Source: Halieaceae bacterium UBA6060
GTDB taxonomy: Bacteria; Pseudomonadota; Gammaproteobacteria; Pseudomonadales; Halieaceae
Assembly: GCA_002428935.1 (NCBI GenBank)
Contig: DIYG01000024.1
Coordinates: 1 to 5,726, forward strand
Length of the DNA: 5,726 nucleotides
Reading direction: 5' to 3'
Numbering within the stretch: position 1 is the stretch's first letter; the number at the start of each line of letters is the position of its first letter. Of this stretch, positions 1-5,726 are shown one piece after another. The position numbers and the translations under genes were made by a program. Below the pieces are notes generated by a model, which saw only the letters and a list, made by a program, of their open reading frames with translations, ran no database searches and had not been told where the DNA came from.

Positions 1-685
1 CCTTTTGCGCCCGCTCTTCCCGCCACTGGTAGAGGGCACGAAGGGCGCCTAGGGACCGGCGCGACAGCTTTCCGGCGGATTTAATACGTCGCCAACCCTG
101 CTGCTCCCGCTCCTCCAAGGCCTGGACGGCGGCTCTACTCTCTTCCAATACCCAGGACATGCGCCCCTGATTTTCCGCGCGAGAAACCAGTTCGGCCCAG
201 GCGGGCACCAGTTGCAGAACGTCTTGCGCCGCGTAATGAAGCTGCGATTCCGTGAGGGGACGACGCAGCCAATCGGATCGGGTTTCACCCTTTTCCAGGG
301 AAATCCCCAACAACTCCTCTACCAGAGCTCGATAACCAAGACCAAAGGTCCCGCCCAGAAGCGCCATGGCACGCTGGGTGTCGACCATAGGCTCTGGGAG
401 CACGCCCAGCCAGCGACGGAACACCTCCAGGTCTTCACTGGGCGAGTGAAGGACTTTCAACTGCTGCGGGTTCGTCAGGAACGCCCGCAACCCCGCTAAC
501 TCAGAAATCGCCAAGGGATCAATGAGCCAGGCGTGGTCCCGCGCGCAGAGCTGGAGCAAGGCCACCTGTGGGTAGTAGGTATTGCGCCGCATGAATTCTG
601 TATCAACGGCAACCGCGGGCGCTCCCTCGAGATCCCCAAGAACTTCAGCCAGACCTTCGTCGCTCTGTACCAGGGTGTAACTCAT
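1..685 (-). CDS. rnd: Ribonuclease D, N-terminal 228 codons (C-terminus beyond window)
   Basis: RNase D is a cytoplasmic DEDDy-type 3'-5' exoribonuclease that trims the 3' ends of tRNA precursors and other small stable RNAs. The exonuclease motifs are all visible: Exo I VDTEF with D28 and E30, Exo II HSPSEDLEVF with D85, and Exo III HYAAQD with Y151 and D155. The stretch GLGYRALVEELLG around residue 115 and SDWLRRPLTESQL before Exo III are also typical. From about residue 200 the sequence is basic and helical and should lead into the HRDC domains, but the gene leaves the window at codon 228 of an expected 370 or so. The start ATG (685-683) lies inside the recR stop as ATGA. There is no strong Shine-Dalgarno sequence, so translation is probably coupled to recR. 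Family assignment is very secure; the 3' half cannot be assessed here. Confidence 0.95.
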   Translation of the reverse strand, partial: MSYTLVQSDEGLAEVLGDLEGAPAVAVDTEFMRRNTYYPQVALLQLCARDHAWLIDPLAISELAGLRAFLTNPQQLKVLHSPSEDLEVFRRWLGVLPEPMVDTQRAMALLGGTFGLGYRALVEELLGISLEKGETRSDWLRRPLTESQLHYAAQDVLQLVPAWAELVSRAENQGRMSWVLEESRAAVQALEEREQQGWRRIKSAGKLSRRSLGALRALYQWREERAQK

Positions 686-1290
686 AATTGTTCTACCGGT
701 TGTCGGCCGGAAAAGGCGTGGGCCAGGGTTGAGCCATCTACGTATTCCAACTCACCCCCCAGGGGCACGCCGTGGGCTATGCGCGAAATGCGCGGTACCA
801 GGGGCTCAAGCATACGGGTGACGTAGTAGGCCGTCGCCTCCCCTTCCACCGTGGGATTCGTCGCCAAGATAACTTCCGTTAGTTGTCCTTCTCGGGCCCG
901 AGCCTCCAGCGTGGGCAGGCCAAGGTCCTCCGGGCCCACGCCATCAATGGGAGACAGGTGTCCCAGCAGCACAAAATAGAGACCGCGATAGGTACCCGCC
1001 TGTTCGATCGCCAGAATGTCACCGGGGTTCTCGACGATGCACAGGAGCCCCGTATCTCGTCGCGTGTCTTTGCAGATACCGCACAAGGCCTCCTCAGCCA
1101 GGTTACGACACTGCTGACAGCGCCCTACTCGTTCCGCGGCCGTTTGCAAAGCGGCACCCAGCGTATTGGCCGCTTCGCGATCCCGCTCCAGCAAATGCAA
1201 CGCCATGCGCTGGGCGGACTTGGGGCCTACGCCCGGCAAGCATCGCAGAGCCTCAATCAGTTCATCAATGGCGGGACTAAAGCGCACCAT
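682..1290 (-). CDS. recR: Recombination mediator protein RecR
   Basis: RecR works with RecF and RecO to load RecA onto SSB-coated single-stranded DNA at gaps and stalled forks. The 202-residue protein has the usual length and domain order. A helix-hairpin-helix sits at about residues 15-34 (LPGVGPKSAQRMALHLL). A four-cysteine zinc finger uses C58, C61, C70 and C73. The Toprim domain runs from about residue 80 to 175 and includes CIVENPGDILAIE, GHLSPIDGVGPEDL and ATNPTVEGEATAYY. The C-terminal segment HGVPLGGELEYVDGSTLAHA is the conserved RecR ending. The start ATG (1290-1288) shares one base with the ybaB stop (TGATG), and the stop overlaps the rnd start. No strong Shine-Dalgarno sequence is seen before it, which fits translational coupling with ybaB. 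RecR beside dnaX and ybaB is a widely conserved arrangement. Confidence 0.98.
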   Translation of the reverse strand: MVRFSPAIDELIEALRCLPGVGPKSAQRMALHLLERDREAANTLGAALQTAAERVGRCQQCRNLAEEALCGICKDTRRDTGLLCIVENPGDILAIEQAGTYRGLYFVLLGHLSPIDGVGPEDLGLPTLEARAREGQLTEVILATNPTVEGEATAYYVTRMLEPLVPRISRIAHGVPLGGELEYVDGSTLAHAFSGRQPVEQL

Positions 1291-1613
1291 CAGAAAGGTA
1301 ATTTCATCCCAGGCGGAAGGGAAAGCCCCCCGGTAACTTTCTGCATAGCTTCTCGATTGGCGGTCTCGACCCGGCGCACCGCATCATTAACCGCAGCCGC
1401 CAGCAAGTCTTCAAGGACGGTTTTTTCCTCCCCGAGGACCACAGGATCAATCTCAACGCCCCGCACGTCATGACGCCCGTTCATGGTCACCTTGACCAGA
1501 CCTGCGCCGGCCTCACCGATCACCTCGCGATCGGCCATGGCCTCCTGTGCCTTTTGCAGCTCGGCTTGCATTTGCTGCGCCTGCTGCATGATGTCTCCCA
1601 GTCCACCTTTCAT
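1290..1613 (-). CDS. ybaB: YbaB/EbfC family nucleoid-associated protein
   Basis: YbaB/EbfC proteins are small dimeric DNA-binding proteins of the nucleoid, almost always encoded between dnaX and recR. This one has 107 residues, the normal family size. It shows an N-terminal glutamine-rich amphipathic helix (about residues 7-30, DIMQQAQQMQAELQKAQ), a central beta sheet (GEAGAGLVKVTMNG, then GVEIDP), a long helix (about 65-93, EDLLAAAVNDAVRRVETAN) and the characteristic tail GGLSLPPGMKLPF. I chose the ATG at 1613 because it gives the family's normal N-terminus and has GGGA about six bases upstream. An in-frame ATG four codons earlier (1625) is possible, and a much longer frame reaching 1760 runs into the dnaX coding region and is not credible. 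It lies 34 nt after the dnaX stop and shares one base with recR. The precise cellular role of the family is still loosely defined. Confidence 0.95.
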   Translation of the reverse strand: MKGGLGDIMQQAQQMQAELQKAQEAMADREVIGEAGAGLVKVTMNGRHDVRGVEIDPVVLGEEKTVLEDLLAAAVNDAVRRVETANREAMQKVTGGLSLPPGMKLPF

Positions 1614-1647
1614 AGGGCTTCCCATCTCATTGAATTCGTCACGGTTA

Positions 1648-3447
1648 TCAATCCTCGACCACCACAGAACCCTCCAGGACTTTGGCATCAAACTCTTCGA
1701 GCAAGCGATGAACCTGAGGGTCATCATGAATTGATCGCTCCGCTGCGGCCTGACGCTCAAGGGCTTCTCTGCGACGCCAAGCCGCGGGGGTCTCGGTACT
1801 GACCACCCCCGGAGTAATTGTCAGCTCCACCGACTCCTCAAGCCAGGCGGACAACGCATCGGCAATCAAGCTTCGGTGTCTATCGTTGTACAGATTGCCA
1901 CTGTCTTGATCCAAACGCAGCGCCCACCGGGCCCCGGACCGGGACACCAGCTCACAGTGAGACGCCACATTCAGCGCGCTACCGCTCAGGTTCAAGATGC
2001 GCAGGACCTCATGCCATGGAAGACCCTCGACATCTGTCGATTCATCCCGACCTGCAGCCTCGAGGGGTGCTCGTGAGATGGGTGCTGGCGTTTCCCCAGG
2101 AGCCTCGGGTTTCGAGACCGGTACTGGAACAGTCTCTCTGATAGGCATTGATGCATCCGCGCGAGAGGCACCAGTTTCTATACTGTTTTGAGCGGTTTTC
2201 GAGGCGCTGAGGGAAGGCGGTCTCAGTGGTGGTATTGACTGCTGAGAGTCTTTTTCAGCGCTCGTGGCCGCCGGCGGCGGCTCAGGCTTTTTTAGGCTCT
2301 TAGGGTCCTCCCCGGGCCCAGGGTTCTGAAGCTGCTCGGGGGTGAGATGGGGGTCCAGGGGGGTAACGGGACGAAAGGCCAGGAGGCGTAGGGCAAGCAT
2401 CTCAAAGGCCGCCTGGGGATCCGCCGCCTGCGCCACACCGCTCGCCCCATCCTGGGCCAGACTATAAAACAGTTGGATATCCTCTGCGGAAGCCCGGCGG
2501 GCGAGCTGCGTAACAGCTTCTCCGTCGCCAAATTCCTGGTCAGCGACACCGGGCACGACCTGCTCCACGGCCACGCGGTGAAAAAGACCACAGAGATCCT
2601 GAACAGCGGCGGCAAAATCGATCCCCTGCTCCGCCATATGACCACAGACAGCGAGCAACTCCTGAGCGTTGTCGTCAAGAAGTGCCTCCAGGAGCTGCAG
2701 GAGGTGACGACGATCAACGGTGCCTAGCATTGCCGCCACTTCAGCTTCGCGCAGGGCGCCACCACCAAAAGCAATAGCTTGATCCGTCAGAGACAAAGCG
2801 TCTCGCATACTGCCCGCGGCAGCCCGGCCCAGAGCCCAAAGGGCTCCTGCGTCAAAAGCGACGGCTTCCTGTTCTAGGACATAGCGTAAGTGGCCCGCCA
2901 CTCGCTCGGCGGACATATTCTTCAAATTGAACTGCAGGCAGCGAGATAGCACCGTCGCCGGTAGTTTCTGGGGGTCCGTGGTGGCAAGGAGAAACTTTAC
3001 GTGCTCCGGCGGCTCCTCAAGGGTTTTGAGCAAAGCATTGAAGGAATGACCGGAGAGCATGTGCACCTCGTCGATGAGGTACACCTTGAAGCGCGACCGT
3101 GTGGGCGCGTACTGCACATTGTCGAGGAGTTCTCGCGTGTCCTCCACTTTGGTGCGCGAGGCCGCGTCGACCTCAATGAGATCTACGCTGCGACCTTCGG
3201 ATATCTCGACACAGCTCGAACAGACGCCACAGGGGGTCGCGCTGACTCCGGTTTCACAGTTCAAGCACCGCGCCAGTATTCGCGCGATAGTGGTCTTGCC
3301 AACGCCGCGAGTGCCGGTAAACAGATAAGCGTGATGCAGGCGATCGCTGTCCAGGGCGTGGCGCAATGCCTGCAGCACATGCTCCTGACCAACAAGGGCA
3401 TCAAATGTGGCTGGGCGCCATTTCCGCGCCAGCACCTGATAGGACAT
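1648..3447 (-). CDS. dnaX: DNA polymerase III subunit tau (DnaX clamp loader ATPase)
   Basis: DnaX is the ATPase of the sliding-clamp loader. Full-length tau also binds the polymerase alpha subunit and the DnaB helicase. The product has 599 residues. Visible AAA+ features: Walker A GTRGVGKT (45-52), zinc-binding cysteines C64, C73, C76 and C79, Walker B LIDEVHM (D126, E127), the SRC motif with R169, and sensor 2 GSMRDA with R215. Domain III runs to about residue 360. A proline- and serine-rich linker (about 365-480) follows, then the tau-specific C-terminal domain starting near LPWHEVLRILNLSG. I chose the ATG at 3447 because MSYQVLARKWRP is the canonical N-terminus; an in-frame ATG at 3504 would place coding sequence inside the SRP RNA. 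The gene starts 24 nt after that RNA with no terminator between, and carries an internal frameshift signal at 2267-2313. Confidence 0.98.
   Translation of the reverse strand: MSYQVLARKWRPATFDALVGQEHVLQALRHALDSDRLHHAYLFTGTRGVGKTTIARILARCLNCETGVSATPCGVCSSCVEISEGRSVDLIEVDAASRTKVEDTRELLDNVQYAPTRSRFKVYLIDEVHMLSGHSFNALLKTLEEPPEHVKFLLATTDPQKLPATVLSRCLQFNLKNMSAERVAGHLRYVLEQEAVAFDAGALWALGRAAAGSMRDALSLTDQAIAFGGGALREAEVAAMLGTVDRRHLLQLLEALLDDNAQELLAVCGHMAEQGIDFAAAVQDLCGLFHRVAVEQVVPGVADQEFGDGEAVTQLARRASAEDIQLFYSLAQDGASGVAQAADPQAAFEMLALRLLAFRPVTPLDPHLTPEQLQNPGPGEDPKSLKKPEPPPAATSAEKDSQQSIPPLRPPSLSASKTAQNSIETGASRADASMPIRETVPVPVSKPEAPGETPAPISRAPLEAAGRDESTDVEGLPWHEVLRILNLSGSALNVASHCELVSRSGARWALRLDQDSGNLYNDRHRSLIADALSAWLEESVELTITPGVVSTETPAAWRRREALERQAAAERSIHDDPQVHRLLEEFDAKVLEGSVVVED
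2267..2313 (-). promoter_or_regulatory. Programmed -1 ribosomal frameshift signal in dnaX
   Basis: Three elements line up as in the E. coli dnaX signal. An SD-like GGGGAGG (2313-2307) lies 13 nt before the slippery heptamer A AAA AAG (2293-2287), whose zero-frame reading is CTA AAA AAG, the correct phase for tandem lysyl-tRNA slippage. Five nucleotides after the heptamer a stem of six perfect GC pairs begins, GCCGCC (2281-2276) with GGCGGC (2272-2267) around a GCC loop. The -1 frame reaches TGA after a single codon. Each element alone could be chance; together, at the domain III/linker border of dnaX, they make a strong case. Confidence 0.88.
2282..3447 (-). other. dnaX: Predicted gamma form of DnaX made by -1 frameshifting (388 aa)
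   Basis: If ribosomes slip back one base on A AAA AAG after decoding Lys387, the next codons are GCC (Ala) and TGA (2284-2282). The product would keep the whole AAA+ ATPase and collar region (residues 1-387) plus one new residue, and would lose the linker and the tau C-terminal domain. That is the same geometry as E. coli gamma, which also ends one residue after the slip. The slip site, the reading frames and the stop are seen directly; production of gamma in this organism is inferred. Confidence 0.75.
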
Positions 3448-3471
3448 ATCGGATCCGCTTTGCATCTGGAA

Positions 3472-3579
<108 letters not shown>

Positions 3580-3586
3580 CCTAACA

Positions 3587-3602
3587 GACCCCCGAAGGGG
3601 CC
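3587..3602 (-). other. UUCG tetraloop hairpin at the start of the ffs precursor leader
   Basis: On the minus strand GGCCCC, loop TTCG, GGGGTC forms six pairs (one G-U) with a very stable cUUCGg loop. It lies just downstream of the candidate -10, so it would form the extreme 5' end of the primary transcript. About 7 nt separate it from the mature RNA helix. It might protect the precursor or help position 5' processing, which in E. coli 4.5S RNA is done by RNase P. The structure is seen directly; its role is a guess. Confidence 0.55.
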
Positions 3603-3606
3603 GCGC

Positions 3607-3635
3607 ATTGTCGCCAAAAGCCCGCTTTCGGGCAA
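3607..3635 (-). promoter_or_regulatory. Candidate sigma70 promoter for ffs (and dnaX operon)
   Basis: On the minus strand, -35 TTGCCC (3635-3630) and -10 GACAAT (3612-3607) are separated by exactly 17 bp; each matches consensus at four of six positions. The bases after the -10, GCGCGG, are all G or C, a discriminator type typical of stable-RNA promoters under stringent control. Predicted initiation is near 3602-3600, about 22 nt before the mature SRP RNA. Since no other promoter or terminator is evident before dnaX, this may also drive the downstream genes. Confidence 0.5.
3616..3633 (-). terminator. Terminator-like hairpin overlapping the ffs promoter
   Basis: The minus strand reads GCCCG, loop AAAG, CGGGC, then TTTT: a five-pair GC stem followed by a short U tract, as in a weak intrinsic terminator. 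It lies within the spacer and -35 of the candidate ffs promoter. No minus-strand gene is seen upstream that would need it, so it may stop stray antisense transcription from the efflux side, or may be incidental. The T tract is short and the stem small. Confidence 0.3.
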
Positions 3636-3726
3636 GCCAGGATTGGGATCCACGAACTGATTCTGTCCCATTTTTGCACCAGGCCCATGCATATCTGTGT
3701 CATCTGGCCTATTGCATCCCTCGTAG

Positions 3727-3755
3727 ATGTTACTACCATTAACATTAAATGTTAC
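3727..3755. promoter_or_regulatory. Candidate operator: three ATGTTA half-sites incl. 15-bp palindrome
   Basis: The stretch holds ATGTTAC at 3727-3733, its inverse TAACAT at 3740-3745 and ATGTTAC again at 3749-3755. The last two form a perfect odd palindrome, TAACATTAAATGTTA (3740-3754). The two direct copies start 22 bp apart, about two helical turns. The element is AT-rich against a GC-rich background and sits about 76 bp before the adaptor start codon. Such symmetry is common for TetR- or MarR-type repressors of efflux operons, but no regulator gene is in the window, so the binding protein is unknown. Confidence 0.5.
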
Positions 3756-3767
3756 GAGCTCTTACAT
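3739..3767 (+). promoter_or_regulatory. Candidate promoter of the RND efflux operon
   Basis: TTAACA (3739-3744) matches the -35 consensus at five of six positions. With a 17-bp spacer the -10 would be TTACAT (3762-3767), only three of six; shifting one base gives TACATA with an 18-bp spacer. The -35 lies inside the palindrome at 3740-3754, so a bound repressor would block RNA polymerase. The weak -10 makes this tentative. The predicted leader to the start codon at 3831 would be about 55-60 nt. Confidence 0.35.
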
Positions 3768-3830
3768 AGCTTGCGCCATTCCCTGGTAGAGCAAGTGAGA
3801 AAGCCGACAAACCGTACGAGGTTGTTTCCA

Positions 3831-4970
3831 ATGAACCAATCCATATCTGGCCCCTCCCGGCGTAACACGCTGTTTGCATTGGCCGTAGCGGCCGTAGGGA
3901 CTACGACCATTACGGCGGGTCTCCACGCAAGAGTCGCCGATGAGGACCCTAAACCACGCGCGCCCATGCCCATACGAAGTGAGGTGTATGAGCTCGCGAG
4001 CCGCTACGAGCGCGAGCAGCAGTTTTTGGGCTTGATTCAGGCCGCCACGCAGAGCGAAATAGGCTTTGAAGTGCCAGGCGCGGTCGCGGCGATGCTTGTC
4101 AACGAGGGCGATGCGGTAGACGCGGGAGCGCCACTAGCAAAACTGGATACCCAAGCCCTGGATGCGCGTCGCGACGCCGCCGCATCAACGCTGGAACAGA
4201 TTAGAGCGGAACTCGAGTTAGCTCGGGCTCGCACCGCGAGACAAGCGCCCCTAAAGGATAGCGGAGCCATCTCGGAACAGACCTTCGATGACACGCGCTT
4301 AACGGAAAAGGCCCTGGAATCTCGATTGAATTCGGCGCAAGCCCAGTTGCGGGCGCTGGAGATTGATATCGAAAAATCTACTTTGCGAGCCCCCTACGCG
4401 GCGCGCATCGCCCGCCGCCTTTTGGATCGCGGTGCCGTTACGCAGCCGGGCACGCCGGTGTTTACGCTGGTAGCTACCGCGGAGCGAGAAGCCCATATCG
4501 GTGTGGCCGTAGAACAGGCCGATGCCCTGGAACCCGGACGCGAATACCCCCTCAACTGGCGCGGGGAAACCGTGATGGCAAAACTTCGCGCCGTGCGCCC
4601 GGATGTGAATCCCGTGAGCATGACAACCGCAGCGATCTTCGAACTGCCGCCCGCTCTGGAGGCTTTCGATGGCGAGCCGGTAACCGTCAGTCTACCGCGC
4701 ACGGTCGCGGCGAAAGGAGGCTGGCTGCCCCTATCAGCCCTTCTTGAGGGTGATCGTGGCGTTTGGACCGTGCTGGCTCTCCGTGAAGAAGATGAGGGTA
4801 CCGTGGCGCAACGGGAAGCTGTCGAAGTTCTCCACATAAGTGGTGACCGGGTCTACGTTCGAGGAACCCTAAACGCCGGTGACCAGGTGGTCGCCGATGG
4901 TGTTCACCGTATAGCGCCCGGAACTCGCGTGCGCCCCCTCGATTCCGAAGAACAGCTTGCGAGGCGCTGA
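3831..4970 (+). CDS. RND efflux periplasmic adaptor (membrane fusion protein)
   Basis: This protein bridges an inner-membrane RND pump and an outer-membrane TolC-type channel. It has 379 residues, normal for the AcrA/MexA group. Domains in order: signal/anchor hydrophobic stretch (about 12-32, preceded by SRR); first lipoyl half (about 76-107, SEIGFEVPGAVAAML then VNEGDAVDAGAPLAKLD); alpha hairpin (about 108-180); second lipoyl half (STLRAPYAARIARRLLDRG then GTPVFTLV); beta barrel (about 219-288); membrane-proximal domain to the end. At the hairpin tip R137, L141 and S148 have the spacing of the RLS motif that contacts TolC. There is no lipobox cysteine; the protein has no cysteine at all. 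I chose the ATG at 3831 because GAGG (3818-3821) lies 9 nt upstream and it places the signal sequence at the N-terminus. An in-frame ATG at 3687 would read through the promoter region. It is followed 2 bp later by the pump gene. Substrate unknown. Confidence 0.93.
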   Translation: MNQSISGPSRRNTLFALAVAAVGTTTITAGLHARVADEDPKPRAPMPIRSEVYELASRYEREQQFLGLIQAATQSEIGFEVPGAVAAMLVNEGDAVDAGAPLAKLDTQALDARRDAAASTLEQIRAELELARARTARQAPLKDSGAISEQTFDDTRLTEKALESRLNSAQAQLRALEIDIEKSTLRAPYAARIARRLLDRGAVTQPGTPVFTLVATAEREAHIGVAVEQADALEPGREYPLNWRGETVMAKLRAVRPDVNPVSMTTAAIFELPPALEAFDGEPVTVSLPRTVAAKGGWLPLSALLEGDRGVWTVLALREEDEGTVAQREAVEVLHISGDRVYVRGTLNAGDQVVADGVHRIAPGTRVRPLDSEEQLARR

Positions 4971-4972
4971 GC

Positions 4973-5726
4973 ATGCTCGCCCGAACCCTCTACGCTCACA
5001 ATCGCTACCTTTGGCTCACGATGCTGGTCATCGTCATGGTGGGCGTGGCTAGCCTCCGCTCCCTGGGCCGGCAGGAAGACCCGTCCATCACCAATTACGT
5101 GGCCAACATCACAACGTTTTTCCCCGGCGCTGAACCGAGCCGCGTGGAAGCGCTCGTGGCCAAGCCTCTGGAGGAAGAGCTACGCAGCATTGCCGAGGTG
5201 AACGAAGTGCGCTCCACCTCCTCCACGGGTGTGGCGTCTGTGACCATCGAGCTCTACGACACCTTGGCGAAAGAGGAAATCGAGCGGGCCTGGTCCGAAG
5301 TCCGCGATGCCATGGATGACGCCAGTCAGGACTTTCCCCCCGGGGTTCTGGCCCCCGTATTCGACAACGATCGTACCGTTGCTTACGTGCGCATCGTGGC
5401 GCTTTCTTCTGCGCCGGGCTACGACGTGCCCCTGCCACTCATTTCTCGCGTCGCTGACGACCTCGCGGAGCGCTCGCGGAACTTTCCGGGCACCAAACTC
5501 GTCGATCTTTATGGGGAATCCTCGGAAGAAATCCGCGTCGATGTGAACGAGCAAGCCATGCTGGCTCGAGGCATCAGTATGCTCGAACTCACCGCGGCCC
5601 TTCGCGGTGCAGACCCACGCCAGGCTTCCGGTCGTGCCAGCGGTACAACCAACGATCTGCTCATCGAGATTGCCGGTGAATTTGATTCGGCGCGACGCAT
5701 TGCCGATGTGATCGTGCGTACTGATC
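4973..5726 (+). CDS. RND family efflux permease, N-terminal 251 codons (runs off window)
   Basis: RND permeases are trimeric inner-membrane proton antiporters that expel drugs, metals or other compounds through an adaptor and outer-membrane channel. The visible part has the first transmembrane helix (about residues 12-28, YLWLTMLVIVMVGVAS) followed by the start of the periplasmic porter domain. It contains TFFPGAEPSRVEALVAKPLEEELRSI (given in two adjoining parts: TFFPGAEPSRVEA, LVAKPLEEELRSI), VNEVRSTSSTGVASVTIEL, DFPPGVLAPVF and the second porter repeat with YGESSEEIRVDVNEQAMLARG. The segment GRQEDPSI after helix 1 differs from the AcrB-type LPVAQYP and resembles RND pumps with an RxEDP motif. 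About a quarter of an expected 1,020-1,050 residues is present; the proton-relay aspartates in helix 4 lie beyond the edge. The start has GAGG (4961-4964) 8 nt upstream, inside the adaptor's last codons. Substrate cannot be told from this part. Confidence 0.93.
   Translation, partial: MLARTLYAHNRYLWLTMLVIVMVGVASLRSLGRQEDPSITNYVANITTFFPGAEPSRVEALVAKPLEEELRSIAEVNEVRSTSSTGVASVTIELYDTLAKEEIERAWSEVRDAMDDASQDFPPGVLAPVFDNDRTVAYVRIVALSSAPGYDVPLPLISRVADDLAERSRNFPGTKLVDLYGESSEEIRVDVNEQAMLARGISMLELTAALRGADPRQASGRASGTTNDLLIEIAGEFDSARRIADVIVRTD

Noticed and set aside
883..1473. Plus-strand open frame of 196 codons antisense to recR and ybaB
   Set aside because: Composition is that of a shadow frame opposite two secure genes; no domain or ribosome binding site supports it.
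1614..1760. Long upstream extension of ybaB inside the 3' end of dnaX
   Set aside because: The extra residues are unlike the family and lie in another frame of the dnaX C-terminal coding region; the family N-terminus starts at 1613.
2050..2350. Proline/serine-rich, low-conservation stretch of dnaX considered as a possible frameshift mutation or insertion
   Set aside because: The zero frame stays open throughout, and variable Pro/Ser-rich linkers are normal between the gamma portion and the tau C-terminal domain.
3687..3830. 48-codon N-terminal extension of the adaptor from an ATG at 3687
   Set aside because: It covers the AT-rich promoter/operator region and would bury the signal sequence; the ATG at 3831 has a good ribosome binding site.
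4394..4974. Minus-strand open frames opposite the adaptor gene
   Set aside because: Arg/Ser/Pro-rich shadow translations typical of high-GC antisense frames, opposite a well-supported gene.
5109..5700. Minus-strand open frames opposite the RND permease
   Set aside because: Overlapping shadow frames in a region where the plus strand encodes a clear RND porter domain.

Overview
The window reads as a housekeeping segment of a Gammaproteobacterial chromosome with fairly high GC. The order SRP RNA, dnaX, ybaB, recR, rnd on one strand and the classical E. coli-type dnaX frameshift signal both point to that class. A marine lineage near Pseudomonas or Halieaceae is possible, but that is inference from gene order and protein flavour only.

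Minus strand, right to left, 3635 down to 1: a candidate promoter with a GC-rich discriminator leads into a short hairpin leader and the 4.5S signal recognition particle RNA (ffs, about 3472-3579). Only 24 nt later, with no visible terminator, comes dnaX (3447-1648; tau subunit of the clamp loader). It is followed after 34 nt by ybaB/ebfC (1613-1290), recR (1290-682, one base shared with ybaB) and rnd (685 to beyond the left edge, ATGA overlap with recR). Inside dnaX is a three-part programmed -1 frameshift signal (SD-like GGGGAGG, slippery A AAA AAG, GC stem-loop) that would yield a 388-residue gamma subunit ending one residue after the slip. The group joins protein export RNA, replication clamp loading, a nucleoid-associated protein, recombinational repair and RNA 3' processing in one probable transcription unit.

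Plus strand, 3640 to 5726: a divergent intergenic region of roughly 190 bp holds an AT-rich cluster of ATGTTA/TAACAT half-sites, including a 15-bp palindrome overlapping a candidate -35. It precedes a two-gene RND efflux operon: a periplasmic adaptor (3831-4970) and, 2 bp later, the inner-membrane RND permease (4973 to beyond the right edge). No regulator gene or outer-membrane channel gene lies in the window. I see no mobile element, CRISPR array, tRNA or rRNA. Nothing here is an obviously new system; the most interesting parts are the dnaX recoding signal, the ffs-dnaX arrangement and the candidate efflux operator.
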